A stretch of 37,901 nucleotides of DNA from Streptomonospora mangrovi. GTDB taxonomy: Bacteria; Actinomycetota; Actinomycetes; Streptosporangiales; Streptosporangiaceae. Below are positions 24,222-32,353 of this stretch, in pieces (the stretch's first letter is position 1; each line of letters starts with the position of its first letter). A model generated the notes under the pieces. That model had not been told where the DNA came from and did no database searches. It worked only from the letters and a program-made list of their open reading frames with translations. Both the position numbers and the translations under genes were made by a program. The stretch lies in NCBI RefSeq assembly GCF_027604915.1, contig NZ_JAJAQC010000065.1, positions 1-37,901 of the forward strand, in the 5' to 3' direction.

Positions 24222-25709
24222 TCAGGCCGAGGACGCCGGGGTGGACCCGGCCGCCTTGGCGGGCTCGGCCGGCTCGGCGGCGCCGTCGGCGTCCGACCCG
24301 GCGGTCGCGGCGCTGCCGTCGGTGTCGTCGGTGCCGGTCGCCTCGGCGGTGTCGGCGCCGGCGCGGGTGGCCGGCGCCGGGGCGTCGGCGTCGGCGACGA
24401 ACCCGTCCAGCCCGCGCGGCGCGTTGTAGCGCACCAGGTCGATGATGCCCTCGCGCTTGGCGACGACCGCCGGGATCAGCGCCTGACCGGCCACGTTGGT
24501 GGCGGTGCGGCCCATGTCCAGGATCGGGTCGACCGCCAGCAGCAGGCCCACGCCCTCAAGCGGCAGTCCCACGGTGGACAGGGTCAGCGTCAGCATCACG
24601 GTGGCGCCGGTGGTGCCGGCGGTGGCCGCCGACCCGATCACCGACACGAACACGATCAGCAGGTAGTCGGTGATGCCCAGCGGCACCCCGTAGAACTGCG
24701 ACACGAAGATCGCGGCGATGGCCGGGTAGATCGCGGCGCAGCCGTCCATCTTGGTGGTGGCGCCGAAGGGCACCGCGAAGGAGGCGTAGTGCCGGGGCAC
24801 GCCCAGGTTCTGCTCGGCCACCCGCTCGGTCACCGGCATGGTGCCCATCGAGGAGCGCGAGACGAAGCCGAGCTGCACGGCGGGCCACACGCCCGTGAAG
24901 TACTTCAGCGGCGAGAGGCCGTGGAGGCGGGCCAGGATGGGGTAGACGACGAACAGCACCAGGGCCAGGCCGACGTAGATCGCCACGGCGAACCGGCCCA
25001 GGGCGCCCACGGTGGTCCAGCCGTAGCTGTAGACCGCGTTGCCCAGCAGGCCCACGGTGCCCAGCGGGGCCAGGCGGATGACCCACCACAGGACCTTGAG
25101 CACCACGCTCAGGGCCGAGCGGGTGAAGGCCAGGAACGGCTCGGCCGAGGGGCCCACGCGCACCGCCGCCACGCCGATCGCGATGGCGATGACGATGAGC
25201 TGGAGCGCGTTGAAGTCGAGGCTGGTGGTGAGCGCGCCGCCCTCCTCGGCGGTGCCGGCGGTCAGGCCCAGGATGTTGACCGGGACCAGGCTCTCCAGGA
25301 ACGCCAGCCACGAGCCGTGCGAGCCGGCGTCGGGCGCCTCGGCCGCGCCGGCGTCCACGCCGGCGTTGACGCCGGGCTGGAAGACCAGGCCCAGCCCGAT
25401 GCCGATGGCGACGGCGATCAGCGCGGTGATGGCGAACCACAGCAGGGTCTGCCCGGCCAGGCGGGCGGCGTTGGAGGTGTGGCGCAGGTTGGCGATCGAG
25501 GAGATGACGGCCAGCACGATCAGCGGCGGCACGATCGTCTGGAGCAGCGTCACGAAGGTCGAGCCGATGGTGTCGAGGGTGACGGCCAGCCAGTTGGGGT
25601 CGTCGGCGGTGCCGCCGAGCTGGCGGGCCACGACACCCAGGCCGACGCCGACCACGAGGGCGGCGATCACCTGGACGGCGAAGGGTACGCGGCGGAGTGC
25701 GGATAGCAC
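24222..25709 (-). CDS. Dicarboxylate/amino acid:cation symporter (DAACS)
   Basis: The product is an inner-membrane transporter of 495 residues that takes up glutamate, aspartate or C4-dicarboxylates with Na+ or H+. Family marks include QTIVPPLIVLAVISSIANL, the serine-rich loop FVSRSSMGTMPVT (re-entrant hairpin 1), FGATTKMDGCAA (cation-binding), TAGTTGATVM (hairpin 2) and DPILDMGRTATNVAG (substrate-binding, where DMxRTxxNV is the signature). The last 60 residues are an Ala/Asp/Thr-rich soluble tail. The GTG at 25709 has AGGAGT about eight bases upstream. The 407-base upstream region holds possible activator sites. Confidence 0.94.
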   Translation of the reverse strand: MLSALRRVPFAVQVIAALVVGVGLGVVARQLGGTADDPNWLAVTLDTIGSTFVTLLQTIVPPLIVLAVISSIANLRHTSNAARLAGQTLLWFAITALIAVAIGIGLGLVFQPGVNAGVDAGAAEAPDAGSHGSWLAFLESLVPVNILGLTAGTAEEGGALTTSLDFNALQLIVIAIAIGVAAVRVGPSAEPFLAFTRSALSVVLKVLWWVIRLAPLGTVGLLGNAVYSYGWTTVGALGRFAVAIYVGLALVLFVVYPILARLHGLSPLKYFTGVWPAVQLGFVSRSSMGTMPVTERVAEQNLGVPRHYASFAVPFGATTKMDGCAAIYPAIAAIFVSQFYGVPLGITDYLLIVFVSVIGSAATAGTTGATVMLTLTLSTVGLPLEGVGLLLAVDPILDMGRTATNVAGQALIPAVVAKREGIIDLVRYNAPRGLDGFVADADAPAPATRAGADTAEATGTDDTDGSAATAGSDADGAAEPAEPAKAAGSTPASSA

Positions 25710-26054
25710 GGAGTGACTCCTGGGTCAGGGCGAATCGGGGGCCCCACGGGTGGGCGGGGCCGCTCCGGGGGACGTGGGCGCGCACGGGTGCGCGCGCGGG
25801 GGACGGCGGCGGCCGGGTCTGGGAAGGGTCAGACCCCGGGACACGCCTGCGACGCGACACGGCACAGGTCGATGTGCCGGCGCACGGTGAGGCCCCAAAG
25901 ATTCGTCACAAACGTCCACAATGGCGGCCACTGTCCGGTTATTCCCCAACGGCGGTGCGATGTCACGCGGATCACACCGGAAGGCCGGAACTTCCACTCG
26001 GCCGAGGGCCGTACGGCCGGGCCGCGCCATGGCGGGCGGGCCGCACACGCCGAA
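25710..26054 (-). promoter_or_regulatory. Symporter upstream region
   Basis: No gene lies in this stretch. On the - strand a direct repeat TTGTGGACG-TTTGTGACG lies at about 25904-25922, and further out the CRP-like site described separately. The region 25895-25990 is less GC-rich than its surroundings, as expected for a promoter region. The exact boxes are not clear. Confidence 0.4.
25961..25976. promoter_or_regulatory. CRP-like site
   Basis: TGTCACGCGGATCACA matches the TGTGA-N6-TCACA pattern of CRP/GlxR sites at 9 of 10 positions. It is 252 bases upstream of the symporter start. Carbon control of a dicarboxylate transporter would be sensible, but this rests on the sequence match only. Confidence 0.35.
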
Positions 26055-26087
26055 GCCGGGAGGGGGCGGCGGCTGCCCCCTCCCGGC
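26055..26087 (-). terminator. Terminator of the siderophore-binding protein gene
   Basis: A perfect 13-base stem GCCGGGAGGGGGC (26055-26067) pairs with 26075-26087 over a 7-base loop, 30 bases after the stop. Confidence 0.75.
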
Positions 26088-26116
26088 CGTTCACGTACCG
26101 GGGCGCGCCCGGCGGG

Positions 26117-27169
26117 CTACTCCACCTCGGCGGGCTCGGTGCCGGGGTCGCCGTCGACCAGGTCGACCAGGCGCGGCACCAGCTCGTCCAGCGCGTAGGG
26201 GAAGCTGAGCACCGAGCCGAAGGACAGCGCGCCGTTGAGGCGGCTCATCTCCGGCATCTCCAGGACGCGGCCCTCCTTGGCGGCGTCCAGTTCGGAGAAG
26301 ACGTCGGTGCGGGCGACGCTGTCCTCGGGGTCGCCGTAGAGGCCCACCAGCACCACGTCGGCCTCCAGCACCTCCAGCTTCTCCAGGCTGACCTGCTTGG
26401 GCGCGCGCTCCTCGTCGGTGAACAGCGCCTCGGCCTTCTCCGGCAGGGCGAACCCGAGCTGGGTGAGGAAGCCCGGCGCCGGGCCCTCGGCGTAGGCCCA
26501 CGCCTCGCCCTCGATGGAGGTGGCGAGCAGGCCGGTGGACTCGGCGAACTCCGGGTGGTCGGCGCGCACCCGCTCGAAGCGCTCCTCGATGTCGGCGACC
26601 AGCGCGTCGGCCTCCTCGCGGCGGTCCAGCGCGGTGCCGACCATCGCGGCGATCTCCTGCCAGGGCGCGCCGTAGTCGGCGTGGTCGGGAGCCTGGGCGA
26701 TGGTGGGGGCGATCTCGGCGAGCTTGGTGTACTCCTCCTCGGTGAGGCCGGAGTTCACGCCCAGGATCAGGTCCGGGCGCAGCGACCCGATCTGCTCGAA
26801 GTTCAGCTCCTCCACCGGCAGCACCTCGGGCACGGCGTCCTCGCCCAGGAGTTCGGCCGCCCACGGCCACAGGGCGCCGTCGTGCCCGCCGAACCACTCG
26901 CGCACGCCCACCGGGGTCACGCCCAGCGCCATGACGTAGTCCTGCTCGGTCAGCCCGACCGTCACCACGCGCGAAGGCCGCCCGGAGATCTCCGCGGTGC
27001 CGTACCGGTGCTTGACCCGGCGGGCGGGGCCGCCGCCGGAGTCCTCGGTGGGCGGAGGGCCGCAGGCGGTGAGGCCCAGCGCGGCAGCGCCGCCCAGGCC
27101 GAGCAGCGCGCTGCGCCGGGAGATGACCGGCGCGCCTGTGCCGGGCCACGGGTGTGCTGTCTTGACCAA
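26117..27169 (-). CDS. Iron-siderophore ABC transporter substrate-binding lipoprotein
   Basis: The 350-residue product captures ferric siderophores outside the cell and hands them to an ABC permease. The N-terminus has a twin-arginine motif (SRRSALLGLGG) and a lipobox LTAC with Cys36 as the lipid anchor. The FecB/BtuF fold follows: RVVTVGLTEQDYVMALGVTPVG, IGSLRPDLILG and FPYALDELVPRLVD near the end. TTG 27169 is chosen because AGGAGA lies five bases upstream. An iron box sits 140 bases before the start, so iron repression is likely. No permease or ATPase gene is adjacent, so it must use components encoded elsewhere. Confidence 0.93.
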   Translation of the reverse strand: MVKTAHPWPGTGAPVISRRSALLGLGGAAALGLTACGPPPTEDSGGGPARRVKHRYGTAEISGRPSRVVTVGLTEQDYVMALGVTPVGVREWFGGHDGALWPWAAELLGEDAVPEVLPVEELNFEQIGSLRPDLILGVNSGLTEEEYTKLAEIAPTIAQAPDHADYGAPWQEIAAMVGTALDRREEADALVADIEERFERVRADHPEFAESTGLLATSIEGEAWAYAEGPAPGFLTQLGFALPEKAEALFTDEERAPKQVSLEKLEVLEADVVLVGLYGDPEDSVARTDVFSELDAAKEGRVLEMPEMSRLNGALSFGSVLSFPYALDELVPRLVDLVDGDPGTEPAEVE

Positions 27170-27308
27170 CGTGCTCTCCTGACATTCCTGCTCGGACGGG
27201 CGTGCGCCCGTCCCGCGTCCGCGGGGACCCGCGTCCGGGCGCGGGCCGCGCGGGCACGCGGACCGTCCCCCGGCCGCGACCGGGACGCCCCCGGTTCCGG
27301 GATGGAGA

Positions 27309-27327
27309 TTAGGTTAGCCTGCGCTCA
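27309..27327 (-). promoter_or_regulatory. Iron box upstream of the siderophore-binding protein
   Basis: On the - strand this reads TGAGCGCAGGCTAACCTAA. One arm (AGGCTAACCTAA) is a perfect match to the DtxR-family consensus and the other arm is degenerate. It lies about 140 bases upstream of the start codon, and the TAACCT within it may be the -10. Confidence 0.7.
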
Positions 27328-27386
27328 CTTCGACGGTCGCGACGGGGGTGGCCCTACGACCAGCGCGGACGCGCCCGCGCCGCACG

Positions 27387-27442
27387 CGCGAGGGCCGGCC
27401 CGTCCGCCGGCGGTGCCGCCGGTGTGCGGGCCGGCCCTCGCG
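27387..27442 (-). terminator. Large two-part hairpin after accA
   Basis: A 16-base perfect outer stem (27387-27402 with 27427-27442) encloses a second 6-base stem CCGGCG/CGCCGG (27407-27422). It lies 87 bases downstream of the accA stop and about 60 bases from the iron box of the next unit. Confidence 0.7.
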
Positions 27443-27449
27443 TCAGTCG

Positions 27450-27504
27450 GTCAGGAGCCGACCAGGAGCCGATCAGAAGCCGATCAGGAGCCGGCCGGGA
27501 GCCG
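27450..27504. repeat. Five tandem copies of an 11-base unit
   Basis: The units are GTCAGGAGCCG, ACCAGGAGCCG, ATCAGAAGCCG, ATCAGGAGCCG and GCCGGGAGCCG, head to tail between the accA stop and its terminator. They would lie in the 3' untranslated end of the acc message. Confidence 0.8.
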
Positions 27505-27528
27505 CCGGCCGGGGCAGGGGGCTGCGGC

Positions 27529-29316
27529 TCAGGCGTCCTTGATCTCGCAGACCACGCCGCCGCTGCTCAGCGCGTCGCCCGCGCGCACCGACAGGCCGGT
27601 GACCACGCCGGACTTGTGCGCGGTCAGCGGCTGCTCCATCTTCATCGCCTCGATGACCACCACCGGGTCGCCCTCGGCGACCTGCCGGCCGTCCTCGGCC
27701 ACCACCTTCACCACGGTGCCCTGCATCGGCGAGACCAGGGAGTCGCCGCCGGCCGCCGCCGGGGTGCCCCCGGTGCCGCCGCCCCGGCGCGCCGAGCGGC
27801 GGGCCGGCCGGCCCGCGCCCCCGCCCGCGCCGAGGTCGGAGCCGAGGTCGGCGCCGAGCCCGGCGGGCAGCACGACCTCCAGCCGCCGGCCGCCGACCTC
27901 GACGGTGACCGGGGTGCGCTCGGCCGCCTCGGCCTGCTCGGTGGCGCCGGCGTAGGGCGGGATGGTGTTGTCGAACTCGGTCTCGATCCACCGGGTGTAG
28001 ACGGAGAACGGGGTCTGGGGGTCGGCCGGCGCGAACGCCGGGTCGTCGACCACCGCCCGGTGGAACGGGATGACGGTGGGCATGCCGCCCACCTCGAACT
28101 CCGCCAGCGCCCGCCGCGAGCGCTCCAGGGCCTCGGCGCGGGTGCGGCCGGTGACGATGAGCTTGGCCACCATGGAGTCGAACGCCTGGGGCACGGTGAA
28201 CCCGACCTCGCAGCCGGTGTCGACCCGCACGCCCGGCCCGCCCGGCAGGTTCAGCGAGGTGATGGTGCCCGGGGCGGGCATGAAGTTGCGCCCGGCGTCC
28301 TCGGCGTTGATGCGGAACTCGATGGAGTGGCCGCGCAGAACCGGGTCGCCGTAGCCGAGTTCGGCGCCGTCGGCGACGCGGAACATCTCGCGCACCAGGT
28401 CGATGCCGGCGACCTCCTCCGACACCGGGTGCTCCACCTGGAGGCGGGTGTTGACCTCCAGGAACGAGATCGTGCCGTCCTGGCCGACCAGGAACTCGCA
28501 GGTGCCGGCGCCCACGTAGCCGGCCTCGCGCAGGATCGCCTTGGAGGAGCTGTAGAGCAGCTCCAGTTGGGCGTCGCTGAGGAAGGGCGCCGGGGCCTCC
28601 TCGACCAGCTTCTGGTGGCGGCGCTGGAGGGAGCAGTCGCGGGTGGAGACCACCACCACGTTGCCGTGGGAGTCGGCCAGGCACTGGGTCTCGACGTGGC
28701 GGGGGCGGTCCAGGTAGCGCTCCACGAAGCACTCGCCGCGGCCGAACGCCGCCACGGCCTCGCGCACCGCCGACTCGTAGGCGTCGGGGACCTCCTCCAG
28801 GGTGCGGGCGACCTTCAGCCCGCGCCCGCCGCCGCCGAAGGCCGCCTTGATCGCGATGGGCAGGCCGTGCTCGGCGGCGAAGGCCGCGACCTCCTCGGCG
28901 CCCGACACGGGGTCGGGGGTGCCGGCCACCAGCGGCGCGCCCACCTTCTGCGCGATGTGGCGGGCCGCGACCTTGTCGCCCAGCGCGGTGATGGCCGCGG
29001 GCGGCGGGCCGATCCAGGTCAGCCCGGCGTCAATGACGGCCTGGGCGAAGTCGGCGTTCTCGGCGAGGAAGCCGTAGCCGGGGTGGACGGCGTCGGCGCC
29101 GGCCCGCTCGGCGACGGCCAGGATCTTGCCGATGTCGAGGTAGGACTCCGCCGGGGTGCGCCCGCCCAGCGCGTACGCCTCGTCGGCGACCTTGACGTGG
29201 AGGGCGTCCAGATCCGGCTCGGCGTAGATCGCGACGCTGCCGATCCCGGCGTCGCGGCAGGCGCGCGCCACGCGGACCGCGATCTCGCCGCGGTTGGCGA
29301 TCAGAACTTTACGCAC
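27529..29316 (-). CDS. Acyl-CoA carboxylase alpha subunit (biotin carboxylase + biotin carrier)
   Basis: This subunit carboxylates its own biotin with ATP and bicarbonate and presents it to the beta subunit, forming malonyl- or methylmalonyl-CoA. The 595-residue product starts [16 protein letters not shown]. The biotin carboxylase domain (about 1-445) has the ATP-grasp glycine loop [12 protein letters not shown] and [21 protein letters not shown] biotin carrier domain closes the protein with EAMKMEQP, the biotinylated lysine being Lys559, 36 residues from the end as usual. GTG 29316 has AGGAGG ten bases upstream. It is the last gene of the accD-accE-accA set; the biotin ligase is encoded at 35202. 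The acetyl versus propionyl preference is set by the beta subunit. Confidence 0.95.
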   Translation of the reverse strand: MRKVLIANRGEIAVRVARACRDAGIGSVAIYAEPDLDALHVKVADEAYALGGRTPAESYLDIGKILAVAERAGADAVHPGYGFLAENADFAQAVIDAGLTWIGPPPAAITALGDKVAARHIAQKVGAPLVAGTPDPVSGAEEVAAFAAEHGLPIAIKAAFGGGGRGLKVARTLEEVPDAYESAVREAVAAFGRGECFVERYLDRPRHVETQCLADSHGNVVVVSTRDCSLQRRHQKLVEEAPAPFLSDAQLELLYSSSKAILREAGYVGAGTCEFLVGQDGTISFLEVNTRLQVEHPVSEEVAGIDLVREMFRVADGAELGYGDPVLRGHSIEFRINAEDAGRNFMPAPGTITSLNLPGGPGVRVDTGCEVGFTVPQAFDSMVAKLIVTGRTRAEALERSRRALAEFEVGGMPTVIPFHRAVVDDPAFAPADPQTPFSVYTRWIETEFDNTIPPYAGATEQAEAAERTPVTVEVGGRRLEVVLPAGLGADLGSDLGAGGGAGRPARRSARRGGGTGGTPAAAGGDSLVSPMQGTVVKVVAEDGRQVAEGDPVVVIEAMKMEQPLTAHKSGVVTGLSVRAGDALSSGGVVCEIKDA

Positions 29317-29392
29317 GGTCGAAAAACCTCCTGGTCCGGCGTCGGCGGGGATCCGCGCCTGTGGTGGAAAGTCTAGGGAGCGCCGGGCCGGC

Positions 29393-29650
29393 TCAGCCGG
29401 GGCCGTAGGCGGCGCGCCAGGCGCCCGGCCCGGGGGCCGGCGGGCGGCGCACCAGCCGCGCGCGGTCGCACCAGCCCGAGGGCGGCGCCTCCCGGGCGGC
29501 CCCGCGCGCGGCGCGGGCGGCCCGCACGGCGCGGGCGCGCGCCGTCAGCACCGCCACCAGCGCCGCGACCTCCTCGGGCGAGGGGTCGCCGCGGACCACC
29601 CGCAGGAACGGGGCGGGGCCGGGGGCCGGCCCCTCCGGGTTCGTCGTCAT
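29393..29650 (-). CDS. Acyl-CoA carboxylase epsilon subunit
   Basis: This small actinobacterial subunit stabilises the alpha-beta carboxylase complex. The 85-residue product has the typical [21 protein letters not shown] core near the start, followed by an Ala/Arg-rich helix and an ending with W ([22 protein letters not shown]). Its place between the beta and alpha genes supports the call. ATG 29650 has GGGGGTGG upstream. An in-frame GTG at 29695 would add 15 residues of QAADI-type repeats from a tandem DNA repeat and has no ribosome site. Confidence 0.9.
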   Translation of the reverse strand: MTTNPEGPAPGPAPFLRVVRGDPSPEEVAALVAVLTARARAVRAARAARGAAREAPPSGWCDRARLVRRPPAPGPGAWRAAYGPG

Positions 29651-29662
29651 CGCCACCCCCTG

Positions 29663-29707
29663 CTCGACTGCCGCCTGGATGTCTGCCGCCTGCACGTCTG
29701 CCGTCGG
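29663..29707 (-). repeat. Three tandem 15-base units upstream of the epsilon gene
   Basis: Units at 29663-29677, 29678-29692 and 29693-29707 share the core CTGCCG(C/T). On the - strand, in frame with the epsilon gene, they would read as QAADI- and QAAVE-like pentapeptides. Confidence 0.7.
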
Positions 29708-29762
29708 CTCGCCTGGCCCCGGCCCGTCCTGCCCCTGCTCGTCCGCCGCGCGGACCGCCCGG

Positions 29763-31367
29763 TCACAGCGGGATGTTCCCGTGCTTCTTGGGCGGGAGCT
29801 GCTCGCGCTTGCCGGCCAGCGCGCGCAGGGCCTTGGCCACCGCCACCCGGGTCTCCGAGGGCAGCACCACGCCGTCGACGTAACCGCGTTCGGCGGCGGC
29901 GTAGGGGTTGAGCAGGGCGTCCTCGTACTCCTGGACCAGCCGGGCGCGCTCGGCCTCCACGTCCTCGGCCGCCGCCAGGGTGCGCCGGTGCAGGATGTTG
30001 ACGGCCCCCTGGGCGCCCATGACCGCGATCTGTGCGGTGGGCCAGGCCAGGTTGACGTCGGCGCCCAGGTGCTTGGAGCCCATGACGTCGTAGGCGCCGC
30101 CGAACGCCTTGCGGGTGATCACGGTGATCAGCGGGACGGTGGCCTCGGCGTAGGCGTAGATCAGCTTGGCGCCGTGGCGGATGATCCCGTTCCACTCCTG
30201 GTCGGTGCCGGGCAGGAATCCGGGGACGTCCACGAAGGTCAGCACCGGGATGTTGAAGGCGTCACAGGTGCGCACGAACCGGGCGGCCTTCTCGGAGGCG
30301 TCGATGTCCAGGCAGCCGGCCAGGCTCATCGGCTGGTTGGCCACCACGCCCACCGGCCGGCCCTCGACCCGCCCGTAGCCGACCACGATGTTGGTGGCGA
30401 ACTGGGCGTGCACCTCCAGGAAGGCGCCGTCGTCCAGGACGTGCTCGATCACCCGGTGCATGTCGTAGGGCTGGTTGGCGGAGTCGGGCACGAAGGTGTC
30501 CAGCTCGCGGTCGGCGTCGGTGACTTCGGGCTCGTCGGGGCCCTCGGCGAGCGGGGGGTCCTCCAGGTTGTTGGCCGGGAGGTAGGACAGCAGCTCGCGG
30601 ACGTAGTCGAGCGCGTCCTGCTCGTCGGAGGCCATGTAGTGGGCCACGCCGGACTTGGTGTTGTGCGCCCGCGCGCCGCCCAGCTCCTCCATCGTCACGT
30701 CCTCGCCGGTGACCGTCTTGATGACGTCGGGGCCGGTGATGAACATCTGGGAGGTCTGGTCGACCATGACGACGAAGTCGGTGAGCGCGGGGGAGTACAC
30801 GTGCCCGCCCGCCGCGGCGCCCATGATCAGCGAGATCTGCGGGATGACGCCGGAGGCGTGGGTGTTGCGCTTGAAGATCTCGGCGTAGAGCCCGAGCGCG
30901 ACCACGCCCTCCTGGATGCGCGCGCCGCCGCCCTCGTTGATGCCGATCACCGGGCAGCCGGTCTTGAGGGCGTGGTCGAGCACCTTGACGATCTTCTCGC
31001 CGTAGACCTCGCCCAGGGAGCCGCCGAAGACGGTGACGTCCTGGCTGAACACCGCGACCGGGCGGCCGTCGACCGTGCCGTAGCCGGTGACGACGCCGTC
31101 GCCGTAGGGGCGGTTGGCCTCCAGCCCGAATCCCGTGGAGCGGTGCCGCGCCAGGGCGTCCAGCTCCACGAAGGAGCCCGGGTCCAGGAGGGCGTCGATG
31201 CGCTCGCGGGCGGTCATCTTGCCCTTGGCGTGCTGCTTGTCGATGGCCCGCTGCGACCCGGCGTGGACCGCCTCGTAGCGGCGGCGCTGAAGGTCGGCGA
31301 GCTTGCCCGCGGTGGTGTGGACGTCGATCTCGGCCGCGGGCAGGGGTTCAGGGGCTTCGGTGGCCAT
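29763..31367 (-). CDS. Acyl-CoA carboxylase beta subunit (carboxyltransferase)
   Basis: This subunit moves the carboxyl group from biotin to acetyl- or propionyl-CoA. The 534-residue product has both crotonase-fold halves: [34 protein letters not shown] and [19 protein letters not shown] in the first, then [32 protein letters not shown] and [17 protein letters not shown] in the second. Length and motifs match AccD5/PccB-type subunits, so propionyl-CoA is a likely substrate, but specificity cannot be settled here. ATG 31367 has no ribosome site; TATCGT lies eight bases upstream, suggesting a leaderless message. It is the first gene of accD-accE-accA. Confidence 0.95.
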   Translation of the reverse strand: MATEAPEPLPAAEIDVHTTAGKLADLQRRRYEAVHAGSQRAIDKQHAKGKMTARERIDALLDPGSFVELDALARHRSTGFGLEANRPYGDGVVTGYGTVDGRPVAVFSQDVTVFGGSLGEVYGEKIVKVLDHALKTGCPVIGINEGGGARIQEGVVALGLYAEIFKRNTHASGVIPQISLIMGAAAGGHVYSPALTDFVVMVDQTSQMFITGPDVIKTVTGEDVTMEELGGARAHNTKSGVAHYMASDEQDALDYVRELLSYLPANNLEDPPLAEGPDEPEVTDADRELDTFVPDSANQPYDMHRVIEHVLDDGAFLEVHAQFATNIVVGYGRVEGRPVGVVANQPMSLAGCLDIDASEKAARFVRTCDAFNIPVLTFVDVPGFLPGTDQEWNGIIRHGAKLIYAYAEATVPLITVITRKAFGGAYDVMGSKHLGADVNLAWPTAQIAVMGAQGAVNILHRRTLAAAEDVEAERARLVQEYEDALLNPYAAAERGYVDGVVLPSETRVAVAKALRALAGKREQLPPKKHGNIPL

Positions 31368-31375
31368 AACGCCAC

Positions 31376-31381
31376 ACGATA
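31376..31381 (-). promoter_or_regulatory. -10 box of a probable leaderless accD promoter
   Basis: TATCGT on the - strand ends eight bases before the ATG, with no ribosome site in between. No clear -35 is seen. Confidence 0.45.
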
Positions 31382-31424
31382 ACTCCGCAACCGGACGAAG
31401 GGGCGCGCCACCCCCGAGGTTGCC

Positions 31425-31463
31425 GGGGGGTGGGCGGGGTGGTGGATGGGGCGTGGGGGAGGG
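31425..31463 (+). other. Potential G-quadruplex tract
   Basis: Six G runs of three to six are separated by short spacers: GGGGGG-T-GGG-C-GGGG, then eight bases, then GGGG-CGT-GGGGG-A-GGG. It lies 58 bases upstream of accD on the opposite strand. Confidence 0.6.
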
Positions 31464-31507
31464 TGTCGTCCCTGGCCAGGGGGTGGAGAGACCGTTCAGG
31501 TTGTCGC

Positions 31508-31540
31508 GGGTTGGGGTGGGCGACGGGGCGGCGACGGCGG
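31508..31540 (+). repeat. Copy A of a ~33-base dispersed repeat
   Basis: The block has the shared core GGTGGGCGACGGGG. It matches the reverse complement of copies B and C at about 30 of 33 positions with a one-base gap. Confidence 0.55.
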
Positions 31541-31823
31541 AGGGTGGTCCGGGTCAGCGGTCACCGGTGCCCGGGGCGGATGGCCGGGGCCGCGACGGGG
31601 CGCCGAAGGCGGGCGGGGGCCGACAGGGTTCAGTCTTACCTCAGGTGGCCCAGGAGGGCGGCCGATCCGGGGCGGCGAATCAAACTCGCGTGTCGACGGT
31701 ATACAAGGCGGCTCTTTGTTGCGTCTTGTCCTTTTCATCCTTCAGTGTCACCACTCCAGGGGTGTTCAAGGGGGCATGCGGGGAGCTCGCTGACCACATA
31801 GTGAGACGCCAGGAGTGCACGCC

Positions 31824-31940
31824 GTGTCGCTTTGCCTGTTATGCCCGTTTCTAGGGACGGCGAAAGTGCTCTTTTCTTTGAAACGGCGACCCGTAGGCGC
31901 ATCTCGTGGTGAAAGCGGACGTTTTCGTCTTACCATGTGA
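31824..31940 (+). CDS. Possible 38-residue small protein in the lower-GC core
   Basis: GTG 31824 has AGGAG (31811-31815) eight bases upstream. The frame reads MSLCLLCPFLGTAKVLF, then a basic stretch (SLKRRPVGASRG), and stops at 31938-31940. It contains a rare TTA leucine codon and codon use unlike the neighbours. The hydrophobic, two-cysteine start followed by a basic end could be a tiny membrane peptide or a leader peptide. There is no family match, and chance is a real possibility. Confidence 0.2.
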   Translation: MSLCLLCPFLGTAKVLFSLKRRPVGASRGESGRFRLTM

Positions 31941-32107
31941 GATCCCAGGGGGATGGTGACCGGCTTGTCCTGTTTGGGGTTCGAGGGGGCCGCCGCCAAC
32001 CGCACGCAGGCGGCGGAGCAGCGGTCAGGAGTCCCGCGCCCCGCTCCCCTTCGCCCGCGCGGCCGCCGCCATGCCGAACCGGTCCCGCCCGCACCGGCCA
32101 CCCGCTG

Positions 32108-32140
32108 CTGTCGCCGCCCCCGTCGCCCACCTCAACCGCC
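32108..32140 (-). repeat. Copy B of the dispersed repeat
   Basis: Inverted relative to copy A. Bases 32115-32140 are an exact 26-base direct repeat of 32190-32215. Confidence 0.7.
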
Positions 32141-32182
32141 CGCCCTGGCACACGGAAACCGCTTACCCGAGCTCCCGGGCCG

Positions 32183-32215
32183 CCGTCGTCGCCCCCGTCG
32201 CCCACCTCAACCGCC
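32183..32215 (-). repeat. Copy C of the dispersed repeat
   Basis: Same orientation as copy B, 75 bases further on, with an exact 26-base match (32190-32215). Confidence 0.7.
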
Positions 32216-32353
32216 GATGAGCGGCCCGGTGATCGCCCGCTCAACCTCCCACCACCCCAACCAGGGGCTGCGGTCCACGGGCCTTTGAAGTGTTCGCGCT
32301 ATCGTCCGTCTTCGTTGGGAGAGGTTCAGACCAATCTGGGTAAGGTCGTGCAC

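Larger units (their letters stand above)
31368..32353. other. 985-base gene-poor region between accD and ppc
   Basis: No established gene lies here, although the genes are divergent and need far less space. It contains a G-run block (31425-31463), three related ~33-base repeats in opposite orientations (31508-31540 versus 32108-32140 and 32183-32215), and a lower-GC core (about 31670-31940). A -10-like TATACA lies at 31700-31705, and a small frame with its own ribosome site at 31824-31940. A possible ppc -10 TATCGT lies at 32300-32305. Confidence 0.6.

Noticed and set aside
31766-31935. A 56-residue basic frame (MVRRKRPLSPRDAP...) on the - strand of the lower-GC core
   Set aside because: No ribosome site, rare AGA/GTA/CTA codons throughout and no family likeness; kept only as part of the general oddity of the region.
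31970-31995. GGTTCGAG resembling a tRNA T-loop
   Set aside because: Flanking bases do not form T or acceptor stems and no anticodon arm is found upstream.
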